This document shows, piece by piece, positions 27,973-41,936 of a stretch of DNA of 64,000 nt. The notes under the pieces are model-generated. The model was not told the DNA's origin and made no database searches. It was given only the letters and a program-made list of their open reading frames with translations. Made by a program: the position numbers and the translations under genes. Location of the stretch: assembly GCF_964340395.1 (NCBI RefSeq), contig NC_135556.1, forward strand, positions 17,727,142 to 17,791,141, in the 5' to 3' direction. Every line of letters begins with the position of its first letter. Position 1 is the stretch's first letter. This DNA comes from Glandiceps talaboti. Its lineage: Eukaryota; Hemichordata; Enteropneusta; Spengelidae.

Positions 27973-29958
27973 TAATGTGTGTTTGCGTGCATTTAGTTTG
28001 TTCTAAGCCTTATAATTTGAGCATGATATGTCACATGGAACCAGTAAAGATATGTTTCAATGGTTAATGAGAAGAATACACTATTACAACTGACATTTTC
28101 AAGAATAGACTAACGAAAAGTCGATCTGTCACTGAGAATTGCAAAATAAAATCAGTTGCATAGACAACATTTGATTTGTATGCACAGAACACTATGTATG
28201 TTATTTGATATGTTCAACGGTCTCACTGTTCAACTTGGCAATCAGTGAGCCATTCTAAGTGCAAACAAGATTTATGTTACCAAACCCTAGGGAGTAAATA
28301 CACACGGAGGTTACAAACTTTGATTTCCCTTTTCACTTCCCTCGATATCATTCCCATTGGTTTGTATTGCATCTGTGTGTTTAAACGTAATATGACGAGT
28401 GTGCTATCAATCGCGCAATCAAAAAGAATCTATAATGCACCAGAGATATGTTCGATGAGTTGGATGAAACCTGATTGATTGATGGGTAATTGAACACGTT
28501 GACTTTGCAACCTCTCAGATCCGTGGTCCTAAGGAGTGATTGGGTTCTAGTTACACTGTCAAAAATGACAACACGGGTAGTGTTTTGAACATATTATGAT
28601 AATATTGGACCGAAGCTATTGCAATATCGCTATTATTTGATAGTTTGATTATTGTCCGGCCTATAGATTTTCTCCACGGCTGAATAGTTTCGTGCTCAAT
28701 CATGCCTTTCATTTTAATGCTTCGCTTAACAGCCTTCACTTTCACGGTTCGTTATTTGTAACGTGTAATTAATGTGAACTAACAGGAATATCATACCGAC
28801 TCAGCCTTCACAGTCATAGTGTACTATTGATAAAACACCAATGGGAATTGTTTTGAAGTTTTGATTTAATATAATTTTGATAAAGTGAAATGTTGCATAG
28901 CATGAGCTATGCAAGTTCTGTCATTTATTCAATTAGAATAATGACTTGTTTTGTGAGTTTGTTTGCGTTGTCACAATTATACGTCAGGTATATTGCCTTC
29001 AAAGTGCTATTTTTAGTGTTTTGATTTGTATAGGAGGCGTTTGGTTCGCTGTTGTATGTCAAGGTAGTTATGTTAAACTTTGATAAAGGAGAATTAAATG
29101 ATGATATCGATGCAATTGCATAGCGAGCTGAATGAAAATCAGAAAAATGTCATAGATATAAATATAACCACTTACCCGTATGACTGAATTCCTGGTGGCA
29201 TTAAAGACAGCATTAGCAGTAACAGAATATGATACGTTGGTGCCATGTGGAAAATATATCATGGAAGTTATCAACAATCATGCACGTCGACTTGTTCTGT
29301 CCACACGTGACTATGGCGATACTGTATATCTGCTTGCTTTCTTTGGCTTTTCTCACACATCTGCTTAGACACACTCTGAAAGTCTTTGGTGTCGATTCAT
29401 TATAGCCTCATATCAAGTCATTGATACCCACGCCAATCAATCAGGCAAAATCACAGCAATACGTTCACACACTCTACTATGTCCTAGCGGTGTATTTAAG
29501 TAGTCATGCTAAGCCACGCCCACTGTGCCATGCGTGTAATCAACTTTAACTCCGAAATGCGTGCCATAATGCTTGTGTTTTAGTGAACAACATTACCTTG
29601 CTTTCCAATGCAATTACGTCTACATTCTGTCAAGCATGAACAACAGAAGCGTGTTTCAATTTTACTAACATATTAAACAAGTCAATCATTGATCATAGTA
29701 AATTTGCACACATGTAGCGACCGTATAATAAATGAATTCTTTAAAACATTTTTTGGTTTGACGGAGTATTGCAAAACAATATTTATGTTGAAATGATTTC
29801 TTTGTCTGAAACGAACCTTGATCACACCCTAATGGTATGTCCATTACTGATGTGCATTGATAATTTACGAAGCAGAGACAGAGCTAAGTGGTAAATATCT
29901 GATAACTGATATATTTGACAATACTGGCTTCATAGTTCAAATGAGTTCAATATACGTA

Positions 29959-29981
29959 TATGTGTGTGTGTGTGTGTGTGT
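29959..29981. repeat. (GT)n microsatellite
   Basis: Short perfect GT run. Confidence 0.9.
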
Positions 29982-32002
29982 ACATTAAGTGTGCCTTATT
30001 ACCAGAATACATTTTTGTTTTGTTTCTAAGACACTATCCATTCCCCCAATCCCATTCGATTCCTAACGTGAGACAAGACAACCACATCTTCATCAAAATT
30101 ATTCCTTTCGTATCACTTGTCAATTCTACATGTGGTATAATTCAACGCTCCACGGTAATACTACATATATAAACAAATATTGGTTGAGGTTATGACCTTT
30201 GTAGAGTTAATAGTCGATTTTTGTGAATCAAAGGAAGTGCTAAACACCTTTCCGTGTACTTCATAGTGATTTAGGCAATAACTACCACGGTCTCACCACT
30301 GCGAAAAAACGTCCTCTGTGAAATTGATATTACACTATAAATGCCCCCTAACTGGAATTTTCTCATTCTTTACCTGTCGATGATTCATTCACGGTTGGGT
30401 GTGATAGTTGAACACATGGGTGTAATAGATGTTAAGAATATACGTGATGCAGGATGGCTCTCTTTCAAATATACATCTGTCAAGATCACAGTCGACATAA
30501 AGAGACAGATTGCGTGACAGACTCGAATTTTACCTGAAAGGGGAAACGTTTCTGCTTTCATTGCTCACTGTGTATGAATAATGCATATACGGGGCGACAT
30601 AATCAAATACATATATTCAGTTACCAACTAAATTGCTACCATTTCTGAAGACGTCGGTTATGTAAATTGATGCAATCCAATTACCACATTAACTAAATAA
30701 CCTTATACTGCGTTATTCACTTGTCTAAATTTCCAATCCACTATTCGTTTTTGTCCACGAAAGTGGTTGTTAGAGCTATGTTTCCACGATATAAGTGACA
30801 ATTTAACAGTCCTTACACGTTTGTCATGACGAAAAAGCTTAGCAATAACGGTAATTATGTAATTGCTTACATTTAGAAGAGATAAAGATAATTTGCTAAT
30901 GTAGTCGATTATCTTCAATTGTCAACGTGTCATGAAATATAGCTGACGGATAAAAAGAAATCGCATTGTAGTGCTAAACATTTCATTTATTTTGTTGTCA
31001 TCACACGCAAGCAATATATTTCATTTGATTATTGTTTTGGATAAAATTTACATGAATCTTTTTCTGATCTTTCCGCTTCAATCAGATGATATCGAAAATA
31101 ATTAGCGTCACCAGTGGCCCCTTGTCTGACAATCTCACCTTGTAAATATTTTTAAACATGACAAAAACAAGTGACCCTTTAAATGTGACGGGTCAGGTGC
31201 CCCCAGCCCTTTCTTTCGTGACTCTGTCACTCAAAATCAAACTAACCTGGAGATGGCTAGAAATGATATGCTCTGTGTTAGTAGTAGAGTCTATATCTGT
31301 CAAACGGAAGTATTCTATGTATTCTGACCGACGTTTTGGTAGGTCATTTCGAGTAGTCATTTTGAGTCGGTTTGTTAATATAAGAATAGCAACTTTGCAA
31401 AAACACAACGACGCTAGCAAAGTCTGCTCAAATGTTCATATTGACAATCATGTTCTTACATCATCATAACTACTATTTCTCTCAAAGCAGACTGTGTAGG
31501 GAACGAACAGTTTTGATATCACAGCGTTAATGTATACCTTGGGAGAAAATGTGAATACTGAGAACTAAGCTGAGACAATGACACTCCAGCATTTACAGGA
31601 AACTGCTATCTCGTAGTTAAACATTCCAGGTGAAGGTGCAATCATGGCAAATTGGTGTATTTAAACATTAAGCTGTTATCAAGTATATACGTTTACCATT
31701 CAAAATTGAAGATGGTATTAGTGATGTTCATTTTTTTAAACGTTCTAAAACATCTCTAAATTCTTCTTTTATCGGCGATGACATATATGGCTACTCGCAG
31801 TTACCGTACTAGCTATGTCACTAAGAACCAAGATTCGCAAACCATATCGCTTGAAATTGGGAGAATGTTTTTATTCCCTCCAACAGCATATAGACAGGTG
31901 AAAGATAGCAGACAACGAGACGTGGGCGACTGCAGATGAGTTGATTACCATGTAATATGATGTATAACAATATAATGAACTATATTAGTTGTTTGGTTTA
32001 CT

Positions 32003-32184
32003 TTGAAGGGTAATTTCATAACACATAACTAGATTTGTTCAATATTCTCTAGTCACCTTAGATGATGGTGCACCTATCTATTAAAGCTTTGTTTTGAATG
32101 GTAATTTCAAACACACATAAAACCAGACTAGTTCAATGCTCTCCATTCACCTCAGGGGAGAGTGCACCTATCTGGTAAAGGTGT
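32003..32184 (+). repeat. Two-unit diverged tandem repeat, about 91-bp unit
   Basis: Units start at 32003 and 32094. Shared blocks: TTGAAKGGTAATTTCA, ACACATAA, TTCAATRYTCTC, CACCT and GTGCACCTATCTRKTAAAG. Clear but worn duplication. Confidence 0.6.
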
Positions 32185-32540
32185 CCATTAGGTAACACAT
32201 CAAATATCCATCATCATTATGTATATTCCATGTCTTGTAGACGTATTAAGATCTACATGTACAAGGCATGCAAGGGTAAAATCATGAATACCGATTTCTT
32301 GCTAAGTTCTTTAGTTTTACAATCATAACACACTGCTCTGTAACGTCATTACAAGTCATACATAGTCTTTAAATGCCAATGTTTGATCACGAAGAGGTGA
32401 TGCCTTCTCTATGCTGTTGATAATGCTCAAGTTAAGCTCTTTCAAAAGTAACAGCGAACACAATCATTAGTAACATTCTATTGACTGTAAAGAGCTCGTA
32501 CGTATGAATAATAGTGTGCTCATGAACGCTTTGATCGCAT

Positions 32541-32559
32541 GATAGAGAGATAGAGAGAT

Positions 32560-32607
<48 letters not shown>

Positions 32608-32634
32608 AAGAGAGAGAGGGGGGGGAGAGAGAGA
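32541..32634. repeat. (GA)n purine tract
   Basis: GA run with a G9 block near its right end; one strand is pure purine over most of its length. Confidence 0.95.
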
Positions 32635-32940
32635 TTTGAACAATTTGAACGATCTTGAGTCCAATAGCAAAATCGCTGACAGTGTGGTATTGTAAGGAAT
32701 CCTTCTGGCACACGTCATATAGCGTGGTAAAGTATGTTTTCGCTATATACTATTCAAACAGACTTCATGCCATTCGTAAAGTGATACTATTTCTGCAATT
32801 TACTTTAAAGTGACAATTTCGCAACAAACGAAATATACATTACATTACGTTTAATATCATAACACCAAATGCTTATTGAAGGAGTTCAAGCAGTTCCAAG
32901 GGTTGTTCTTGTGCATGATTATATTCTTATGTTTTCCGCC

Positions 32941-32978
32941 TGTTTGTCAGTCTGTCTGTCTGTCTGTATGTATGTCTT

Positions 32979-33013
<35 letters not shown>

Positions 33014-33085
33014 TTCTGACTGACTGACTGACTGACTGACTGACTGACTGACTGACTGACTGACTGACTAACTGACTGACTGACT

Positions 33086-33131
<46 letters not shown>

Positions 33132-33353
33132 CGTCCGTCTGCTAGTCTGTGTGTGTCTATCCACCCGCCAGTTCGTCTATCGATCAGTCTGTCAGTCTGT
33201 GTGTATGTATGCTTGCCTGTCTGTCTGTCTGTCTGTCTGTCTGTATGTCTGTCTTTCTGTCTGTCTGCCTATCTGACTGACTGACTGACTGACTGACTGA
33301 CTGACTGACTGACTGACTGACTGACTGACAGATTTTATGACTGACTGACCGAT
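32941..33353. repeat. Alternating (CTGT)n and (CTGA)n blocks
   Basis: The block order CTGT, CTGA, CTGT occurs, then again CTGT followed by CTGA, suggesting duplication of a whole compound unit. Confidence 0.95.
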
Positions 33354-36300
33354 TTAATGACCGAATATCTGTGTTTGATATTCATTGCCATTACCTTCCA
33401 CGATAAAAATGTCACTATTTTGTAATGATCTTAATTTTCTAGTTAATTGTTTCCCCCTCCAGAATATCGATAAAAGAAAATGTAATGTCCCACATCATTA
33501 ATCAATCAGAACATTTAGTCAGACTATAAAAATTCACACCCAGACAATTTGAGGGTATCCCAAATCTAATTTCCAACTGTTCTATGCTTAGTGTGTGTAA
33601 GTGCATTCCCTAGTTGATATACAACGGTCATGACAGCAACCCAACACTTCAGCAAATTATTCCTGTGTTGACTCTTACTGTTGAATATAACACGGTTTTT
33701 AAAAACTTGATGTGTTGTTCTTGGGAGGTTAAGTGCCTCAAAGGAATGACGTTCCTACACGTAATTTATTCCCTTAGGCGGACGTTGGATTAGGTTACAG
33801 CTTGGGTAGCCATTAGCAATGTACAGAAATTGCTATAAAACACATCTAAGCTATTGCCTACGGCACATGGCTGTAATACCGAAACTATTAAAGGTATCAA
33901 AATGCCTTGTTAGTTTGTTTCCACATGATATTCAATGTAAGAGGATGTGACAGGGGGTGGATGAAAGCTTCAGTCTGGCTTCAAAGTTTTGATGGTGTGT
34001 GATGTTTCAATAATTGAAATTGCAATGCTGAGAAGGAGATATCAGTTGTGTACTGTGTTCTTTGACTTTGGTTGACTCTGTAAACCTGTTTGGGTTTTTT
34101 GTTCACCTCCAATTTAACATGACAATGGTAGCTTATTTGTTTTAAGATATCGATGAGTGTTGTTATATTCACAGGTAATTAGATTGTTTGTGTCCTGCTT
34201 GTTTTTGTGAAGTCAAACAATCGTGAGGGGTTTACTTGTTGCTCGATCACGGACCACACTATGAACAACAACTACTGGGTAAATCTATTTTTGTGAGCTG
34301 GCGGATATTTTGCACAGTATGAAAACCATTTGTTTGCCCATGAATTCACTTTGTACTAAATTAAATCAAGTTATTCCATTCAATTAATTATTGACTGGAA
34401 TCTCTGTATATTTACTAAGTACGTTAGTGGCAGGTAGGATATCACGATGACGGTGGTCATGGAAGTGGTAATGAACAATGGGTGGTAAATGTGGTTGGGA
34501 AATTTATGATTAATTACATTAAGTTACAGCTCTCTGACTATTTCATAACGTAATACTGTGAAACTCAATTCTAAATGTTCTTCTATCTCAAACCTAATCA
34601 AAACCCCAGTAGCACGAAAATGATTTATCAGAATGAACTACATCATTCCGCGCAGGTGGGATGCCAAAATGTACTGACGGCAGTACCAACACACGCTTAC
34701 ACTTATACTTGCCAAACATACGGATATCACTTCCGGATATCTTTACAGCCGATGTAATTAAACTGTTGTCGTTTAGGAAAAAGACTTATGTATTGCTGGT
34801 GATTTATTGTCAACGTTAAGGTCCCGGTTAATCTTGCAATGAAGGCATCTATAAATTTATTGGACATACTCAAAATCAAATGGTCGATAGGATGTATTTT
34901 AGGACTGGAATTGATCACAAGTTCTTTGTTCAATTGTTAACCTTTGGGGCATGTTTTATATGTTTTTGAAAGGCTAAATAGTTAAGTGTACGATACAGAA
35001 TTCGGTTCTTAAGGATCAACGGTGATCCTTTCATTGACAGTAAATAATCTTTCTCATAAAATAAAATGAACATCTGATGCCATCTGCGTAATCAGTCATT
35101 TTGCTTTGAAAATCATCAGTTAGTCGAATTCGAGAGTACGCTTACATTAGACATAACCTCTTGGAATTGATTGAAAATAGAATTTGGTGCATGGCTGTCT
35201 GACGAATTAGAATATTGTCAATACTAAATCCATTTCTGCAGCCTGGGAATTTAGCAGAATGTCAGTAAGAGAAGAATTCCCTTTTACGTTGCTGTGAATA
35301 ACTTAAAAAATGAGATTTTTAAAGATAACCCCAAATAAGACAGACTTATCTTATATGTTGAACATGATTTAATAATACATATTTTCTGTACCACGTTGCA
35401 ATGCAGAATTGTTTCACCTTCATTTTGAATATACTCCAGGCTATAAGACAAATCCCCATGGTCAGTATATCTGAGTACATATCAGTTCAATGAACATGTG
35501 AAGTTATTCTTTTGGTAACGTTTGAAGATTTATTTCGTTGTAGCTAGAATCAAATCAGGAAATAGTGACACATTTTGTAGTAGTGAAAATATCAGATCAT
35601 TCTTGGCTTTCAGGACTGCAATTATAATTCCTATAGTAAAATCCGACTAGTTTCACTCTGATATTATGTGAAGTTCAAAGAGAATTAATATGTTTGACGA
35701 GAACTTTAAATTTGCTGCGAACGAGGATTATCGGATCTTTGAGACCGCATCCATAATTTGTAAAGTGTCTGCATTTATATATTGTCTCTTATAACCTTGC
35801 ATATCAATGTATTTTCTAAGATTAAAAAAGTTATTCGATGACATTTCTTTCAGAAAATTGTGATCTAGAGGTGCTGACCGCGTGTTAAAGCTTAACCAGC
35901 CTATTCAGATAAGGTTCATTCTGTCTGCACAGTAATCTTATGCTTCACTGGTGTTATCATCATATGTAAGCCAGTGTGCATATTATTTAGATGATAATTG
36001 CTAGCTTTCATAAACTCAACTTTCTGTACACCTTTTCATACGCATACTCCCTATGAATACATAATGTGAAAGTGACGCTTTGATAGTCGGCTTCAATCAT
36101 GTATTGCCTATAGCCTGTAATATGACTTCACTGTCAGATACAACTGGGAAATATCATTACATTTGTTTCAAAATAGATATTCGTGCATAGCGAAATCGAA
36201 TCAATAAATTGATCATGTCGGTTTTCCATAATACCTTCCCACGAATATTTGAGGTATTACAAATGCTTCCTTGATTGTCAAAAATAATACATACATTTCT

Positions 36301-36635
36301 CTATCATACTGAGCTCTTTAAAGGTTCTTTTTGGACTTGCTCCTTCCGTGTAATAGACATGGTCAAAAACAGATGTTCTATTTAGTTATCACTGTGTTAC
36401 CAGAGGGGAATACTCTAAACCGCTTTTTAGAGATTTACAGATCGATTCTTCTGATTGTTGTGTCATTTGAGAACTTGTTGTACTCAACAGTCAAACAGTC
36501 GGATTCTATGTTTGGGATTAAAAATTTCATTAGATACGAATATATAGATAAACACTCATAATAGTCATTTTTAAGCTTTTCATATAAAATACCACCGTTT
36601 TTATGTTGAATAAGCCATTATTCATAATGAGTGCT

Positions 36636-36648
36636 GGGGGGGGGGGGG
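36636..36648 (+). repeat. G13 homopolymer
   Basis: Thirteen consecutive G in AT-rich surroundings. Confidence 0.9.
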
Positions 36649-37551
36649 TTTAAAAGATCTGCAATGTAAGTTCAGTATTGATAACTGATGTAGAAGCAAT
36701 AAGCTTGTTTTGTTTCCGTGCGCAAACAGTTTAAAGGAAAACACATCAAATTAGTAAAAGCCAATCTCGGAGGAGGGATATCGTCTGAACAACAAATAAC
36801 GCACATTTCATTCAAGGGTATGATGCGCTTTCAAATTCGAAAGAAAACTTGGTCAATTTCATTCTAACATATTACTTGGATGTCGGAAATTGAAATAGAT
36901 ACGAACATGCTTAATATAATGTCGGTGTTACAGATCATCCTTTGAGCACGATGGCATGTAATATAAAAACTCATTTGGGAATCATTAGATTGTAGTCGTC
37001 CATCTAGATAGCATTGACTCAAATCGCCTTCTTTCTAATACAGTTGTACCCAGTGACATTGTATTCACTCCTTATTACTATTGTATAAAGTGCACAATTT
37101 GTTCCTTGCTTTAGCAGACATTTACTGTAATGGTTAGACAACCACTGACAATGATGGTGATGATTTGCTAACTTTTATCCAAAAAATTTTTAAAGAATGG
37201 TGAACAAAATATTACTTTTATTCAAATTAGGCAGACGACATATTGATTTTGTAAAATGTTATCCATCTTGCACCTGTGATTCTTAACGGAGATGTTTTAG
37301 GCAATTGTAGATTAGGTATATCTATTGCCAGGAAACTAACCTTGAAAGGCTTGGGTAAAGATGTCTATGATAAATTGTTGTCAGACAGTTTGAGGAAAAG
37401 GAACTTTAATCAACCCGAAAACTTTAATCAATAGTGTATAAATATGTAGTCAGTATCGTTTTCAACATAGGCATTGCATGTTGCGAAGAACGGTGTCTGT
37501 CTGAACTCGATAATAAGCAGTCGAGTGATAACGTAAACGTTGCTGGTAAAG

Positions 37552-37806
37552 CAATATGGAACTTGCAAATCCGCCATGTTGAATGTTGCATCATGGGAAA
37601 TGTGATAATAAATACTCATCAATTAGCATTATAAACAATGTTGATACATTGTTTGTAACCACAAATAATCAATTCATAGTTACCCTGACCATTGTGGGAG
37701 GTTTATTTTATCGGTAGCTCCAGATTATAGTATTACGATAACCTCAGATAATCCCATAGTCCTTTGCGTCTGAGCATGCTCAGTCTAAATTGCAAGTTCC
37801 CTATTG
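37552..37806. mobile_element. MITE-like element, family 1, second copy
   Basis: The left end CAATATGGAACTTGCAA and right end TTGCAAGTTCCCTATTG are inverted repeats with 16 of 17 positions matching. Interior blocks are shared with 53711-53968. It includes the palindromic core ACTGAGCATGCTCAGT (read on the minus strand). Target-site duplication is not obvious. Short open frames across it on both strands are not genes. Confidence 0.65.
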
Positions 37807-38702
37807 CTACCTAAATATCGACGATATTTGAAAATAGAAGTAAATAGATACGACTGATAGCGTTTTCATCACTGACTTATTCTGCATTTTACAAGACAGT
37901 TCTACATACAGTTCATCGGGAGACGTGGTATGGATGCTAGAGTTATCTAATGACAAGCTAAACCAAGTACGCACGTTTATCTTACTGAATCAGAAATGCA
38001 AGTTTTCAAACCTGATCAATGAACCTGTATCTCCAGACGTCAGGAGTCCATAAATGGTGTGCCCCTTGGGTTAGAAGTGTAGTAGACCCTGAAAGTATAA
38101 CAGATGTTTGCGCTTGAAGCTAAAAACTGTTGGATGCAGTCCAGCAAATATAGTATTATGGATTATTGGCAAAGGTTTCAGACTAAAGGTATAGAGAACA
38201 GACAAATCAATGTAGAAACATTCACATAGAAATGATAACCGCTGTTAATGGATCGATTAAACGATTTCAACATCATTCAATTTATTCTGACATTGTCGTC
38301 TGTGATAACGGTAAAAAGTATGCTCTTACTTAAAACGAAGTTATGCCCTGTCCCTCACACACACACGCAACTCATCACAACAAGGCGAGTTCCTTTATTT
38401 CTGTCCCTGATGAAATATCCATTCATAAACCCTACTTAACATCCTAAATGAATTAGAGACATAACTTGTCAATTTAGAACGGATACTTTTACCGATCAAT
38501 TTATTCTCAACGTTGTGAAAACGAAACAGCCCAAGACATTAGCAATCGGGTTCCGCTGATTCCACTTTCCGACGTATCCGTTGCTCAGTCAATTGGACGT
38601 CTCTTCAGTGGAGGGTATTTCCTCCGTATTGAGTGAATTTTGGATGCAACTTGCGTCAAACCTATCGATTGTACTAATATTATTTTGCAGTTGTGTTAAC
38701 GA

Positions 38703-38866
38703 GGTAGTTACAAGGCGTAAATAGACTCACAAAGTGGGCAAAGATCACTGAACTAAAGGTAGCTACAAGGCGTAATAGACTCACAAAGTGGGCAAAGGTC
38801 ACTGAAGTAAAGGTAGCTACAAAGCGTAATAGACTCACAAAGTGGGCAAAGGTCACTGAAGTAAAT
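38703..38866 (+). repeat. Minisatellite, three 54-55-bp units
   Basis: Units begin at 38703, 38758 and 38812, each with GGTAGYTACAARGCGTAA, GACTCACAAAGTGGGCAAA and TCACTGAA. Units 2 and 3 are nearly identical. Confidence 0.8.
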
Positions 38867-41639
38867 GTACTAGAAAAGGAAATGGACATGCTCAACTGCT
38901 ATTTACAGGAAGTTCCTTAATCCTAAAATGTATGTCAAGTTACTAGGATTATACGTTCGTTTGCCGTATTTGTTTGTGTGCAGGGAATAGATGTAGTTAA
39001 CCATAGACTCCAGAGAGTCTCATTTCTATCGATTCCAGTGTCTACTTTCAATTAACAAATCAGTCGACTTGCGTGTTTTTCCTGCTTCTTAATCATTAAT
39101 GTCAGCCTCTCAAAGTTTCTGTTTCTATTGGAAAAAAATCTAAGACAGATAATGAATTACAACTGGTCGATACAGTTGCAAGTAAAAAAAAAGTAAATGT
39201 AGTTTCAGCTTTGCTTGTTTGATTGTTCTCTTCGTGAAGAGTATACGAGATCTGCTTTCCCTCGTTGCCATCTGCCCTGATACTGGGAATCCTAAACTGA
39301 ATAGCTGCAAGAAAACGTGTCCATTTAGGTTTATACTTCAATAGCATTAGCAATCGATGCTGATAACAAAGTGATGAGTTCGATATCACATTACCTCTAA
39401 TTGATAGATAATTAAAGAATATGATTTTAAGTTTATCGCCGTAATTTATCGCATTTTTCGGTGATTTTCAAGATCGTTACCGTCGATCGACAATGTGTTA
39501 CCATAGAAACTAAACCCAAATGACGATTAGTGATGGTCTTACGAGGTCAGGAGCTAGTGGACATGCAATATTGAACAGGGAAATAAAGGTAACGTTGGAA
39601 TGACAACGTTCTTGTCGGAATAAAAACAGTCGGTACACAGATAAGATTACGCTGATACTACTGAAACTGTCAATTTATTAATTCAAACGTCGGGGGCAAT
39701 ACGTATGGCTATATATCACTGGAAGAAATGTCTTTGAAATGGCCGAAATTACTCTTTTGTCACTCAGACTGAACTACGATGAGACACACGCGTCTAAATT
39801 GTAGAAAAGCTGTAAAAGAATACGACCAAATTTCCTTTATCATACTAAGATATTGATAGTCAGTTTTAGCGTTCCGCACGACTTTTTTCTTTTATGTTCA
39901 GATTAGCTGCTGTTCAGGATTCAACAAAATGTGAATAAACAATTGACGTGTGTAAATGGATAAAATTAGTATTAATTCGTTAGGGTCTACTTTGTAGTTC
40001 ACAGACAAGGAATCGTGTACTACACACAAAAAAAAACTTTGACAAAATCTAATGTTCCCTGTAGCGTACAAATGAAATACGGCAAATTCATGTTCTCTGT
40101 TTACACTTAAAAAGAATGGAAAAGAAAGAACATGGACGGGTTGATCTCAGATTATGTGAAGTGTTCACGAAAACACCTGGTAAAATCTCGCGTTGTCTTT
40201 CTATAGTATGTACTGTTTTAAAGTGACACAGGCAGAGTGTATAAGTTTTTTACTCAAGCAAAAAATACTTAGTACATAAAACCACATTCCAGTTTGTTAA
40301 TGTCATCTGTAACATTACGATAATTGTCTTCTGTCATTGCTGGAACAGTTGATTGCATATTATGGATTTCCTGATCATTTTTTATAAGTATGATAAATTA
40401 CGTCATCATTTATTAGTTATATCAGGTTTGAGTTCAGTCAATTGCAAGTGGTGGTTAAGTACATATGTTTCAGTACGTAGGTAAACTAATGCGAGTATCT
40501 TTTAAATATACAGTACAAACTACGTCTAAACACATACAACTCAGCTTGTGCCCTTTAACGCTACTAGAAAAGAAAACATCAACTCATATTAATATAAATA
40601 AAATAGAGAGAATGGAGAAGACAGTCGTGCTAGGGAATACACCGAGACTTAGCTCTGTGGAGTCTACACGACAATAAATGGTAAACTCCAATGTCTTCTA
40701 AATAGTATGTAGTGTTTATACGAACAAAACGGGAAACGATAACCGTGAACTTTTTCTTCGATTTCCCTCCAAAGTAGTGAAGAAGTATTAATATTCCTAT
40801 GATGATTCGTCTTACATAAATTTCGAGACGGTATCATGTTAAATGCCTTTATAGTCGTAATTAATGAGAGTGGTTGATTGCTAGCAAATTTTATCTGTAA
40901 GTAAGTCTGAAAATAATTTACAAGTCCGTGACACATTTTAGTGTTATTACATCAGTGAAAAGCTTATTACTGTAGCGGATATCTCTGTCTTGACATAGGG
41001 CTATATATCTTCTGACAAGATGAACCACAATATCAGACCAATTTGTTTGCTACTCACATTTACATGCATATCACTCACTGTGTGTCAACCATACATTTAA
41101 GTCAAGAGGTCACGAGAATGAATTGACATTGTCTTTTTATTCGCATATCTAGGGTTATAACCTATGTCAATATAGTGACCCCTTTCAAAAACTATGAGAA
41201 TGTAACCTAAAAGCCGACTAACTTGTCTCTACTAGGGTCCTTGGTTTATCCAAGCATTTGATGATGTAAACAACGAGTAATGGTCTGCTGAGACAGTAAA
41301 GTAACGATGAGCTGATTTTTTTGGAAAAAATTTAAATCGCCTAATACCTTCAGTGTTATTGTAAACAGTGGGTTAATACATATAGAATACATGTATTGTC
41401 CATTGGCCAACGTACAACAAGAAATTTAGAAAAAAATATGAACGTTTTATGTGTGTCAAAGTTATAGTTGACAAAGTATTTTTTAAAGTGACACAATATC
41501 AGATACACTGCACTTTTATCATGCTGTTAAACTTTGTTTTATTACTTAAACCCGATGTATGCATGTAAATATTAATTTGTGATATGTGATGGTGTTGTCA
41601 TTTCAAGTATATTAATGCGAGATATAGATTCAAATGTAA

Positions 41640-41936
41640 GTGGTGTATGGATGGAGGTTATCATGTTTGGGGCTTTACAGAGAGAAGGTCAGATACAATG
41701 TACTTTATGTCAACCATATCTCAGACAACCATCATGAGGTCAGATGGAAAAATCCATCGGAGTACCATCCCACGCCTCCTGTAGCAACTGACCATTCCCT
41801 AAGAATCAACATACTAGGCCCACTATCAGAAACTGACTTTCCCCTTGATGAGAAACATAATGGGCGTACTTTCGATCCTGAAGAGGTAAATCCCCTTGTC
41901 GATATCCCCATTGGAAAAGTACGAAAGTCGTAGTGG
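41640..41936 (+). other. Unassigned open frame of 97 codons
   Basis: One of the few non-repetitive open stretches in the left 50 kb with a coding-like, charged and Pro-rich composition in its second half (EVRWKNPSEYHP, FDPEEVNPLVDIP). It opens with GTG, not ATG. I recognise no family and see no convincing splice partners. A second frame is also open over the first half, so it might be a worn exon with a frameshift or chance. Confidence 0.2.

Larger units (their letters stand above)
24500..32540. other. Non-genic region between tetranucleotide arrays
   Basis: Besides the arrays at 25.9, 27.6 and 29.96 kb and the two-unit tandem repeat at 32.0 kb, I see no supported feature. The 103-codon frame at 31158-31469 resembles nothing I know and has a rival open frame on the other strand. 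Confidence 0.5.
33354..41639. other. Non-genic AT-rich region
   Basis: It contains the family-1 MITE copy at 37.55 kb, the G13 run and the 54-bp minisatellite. No gene supported; open frames are short and without family resemblance. Confidence 0.5.

Noticed and set aside
27315-28067. 250-codon open frame
   Set aside because: More than half is ATGT/CTGT repeat; the non-repetitive ends have no family resemblance, and the opposite strand is equally open.
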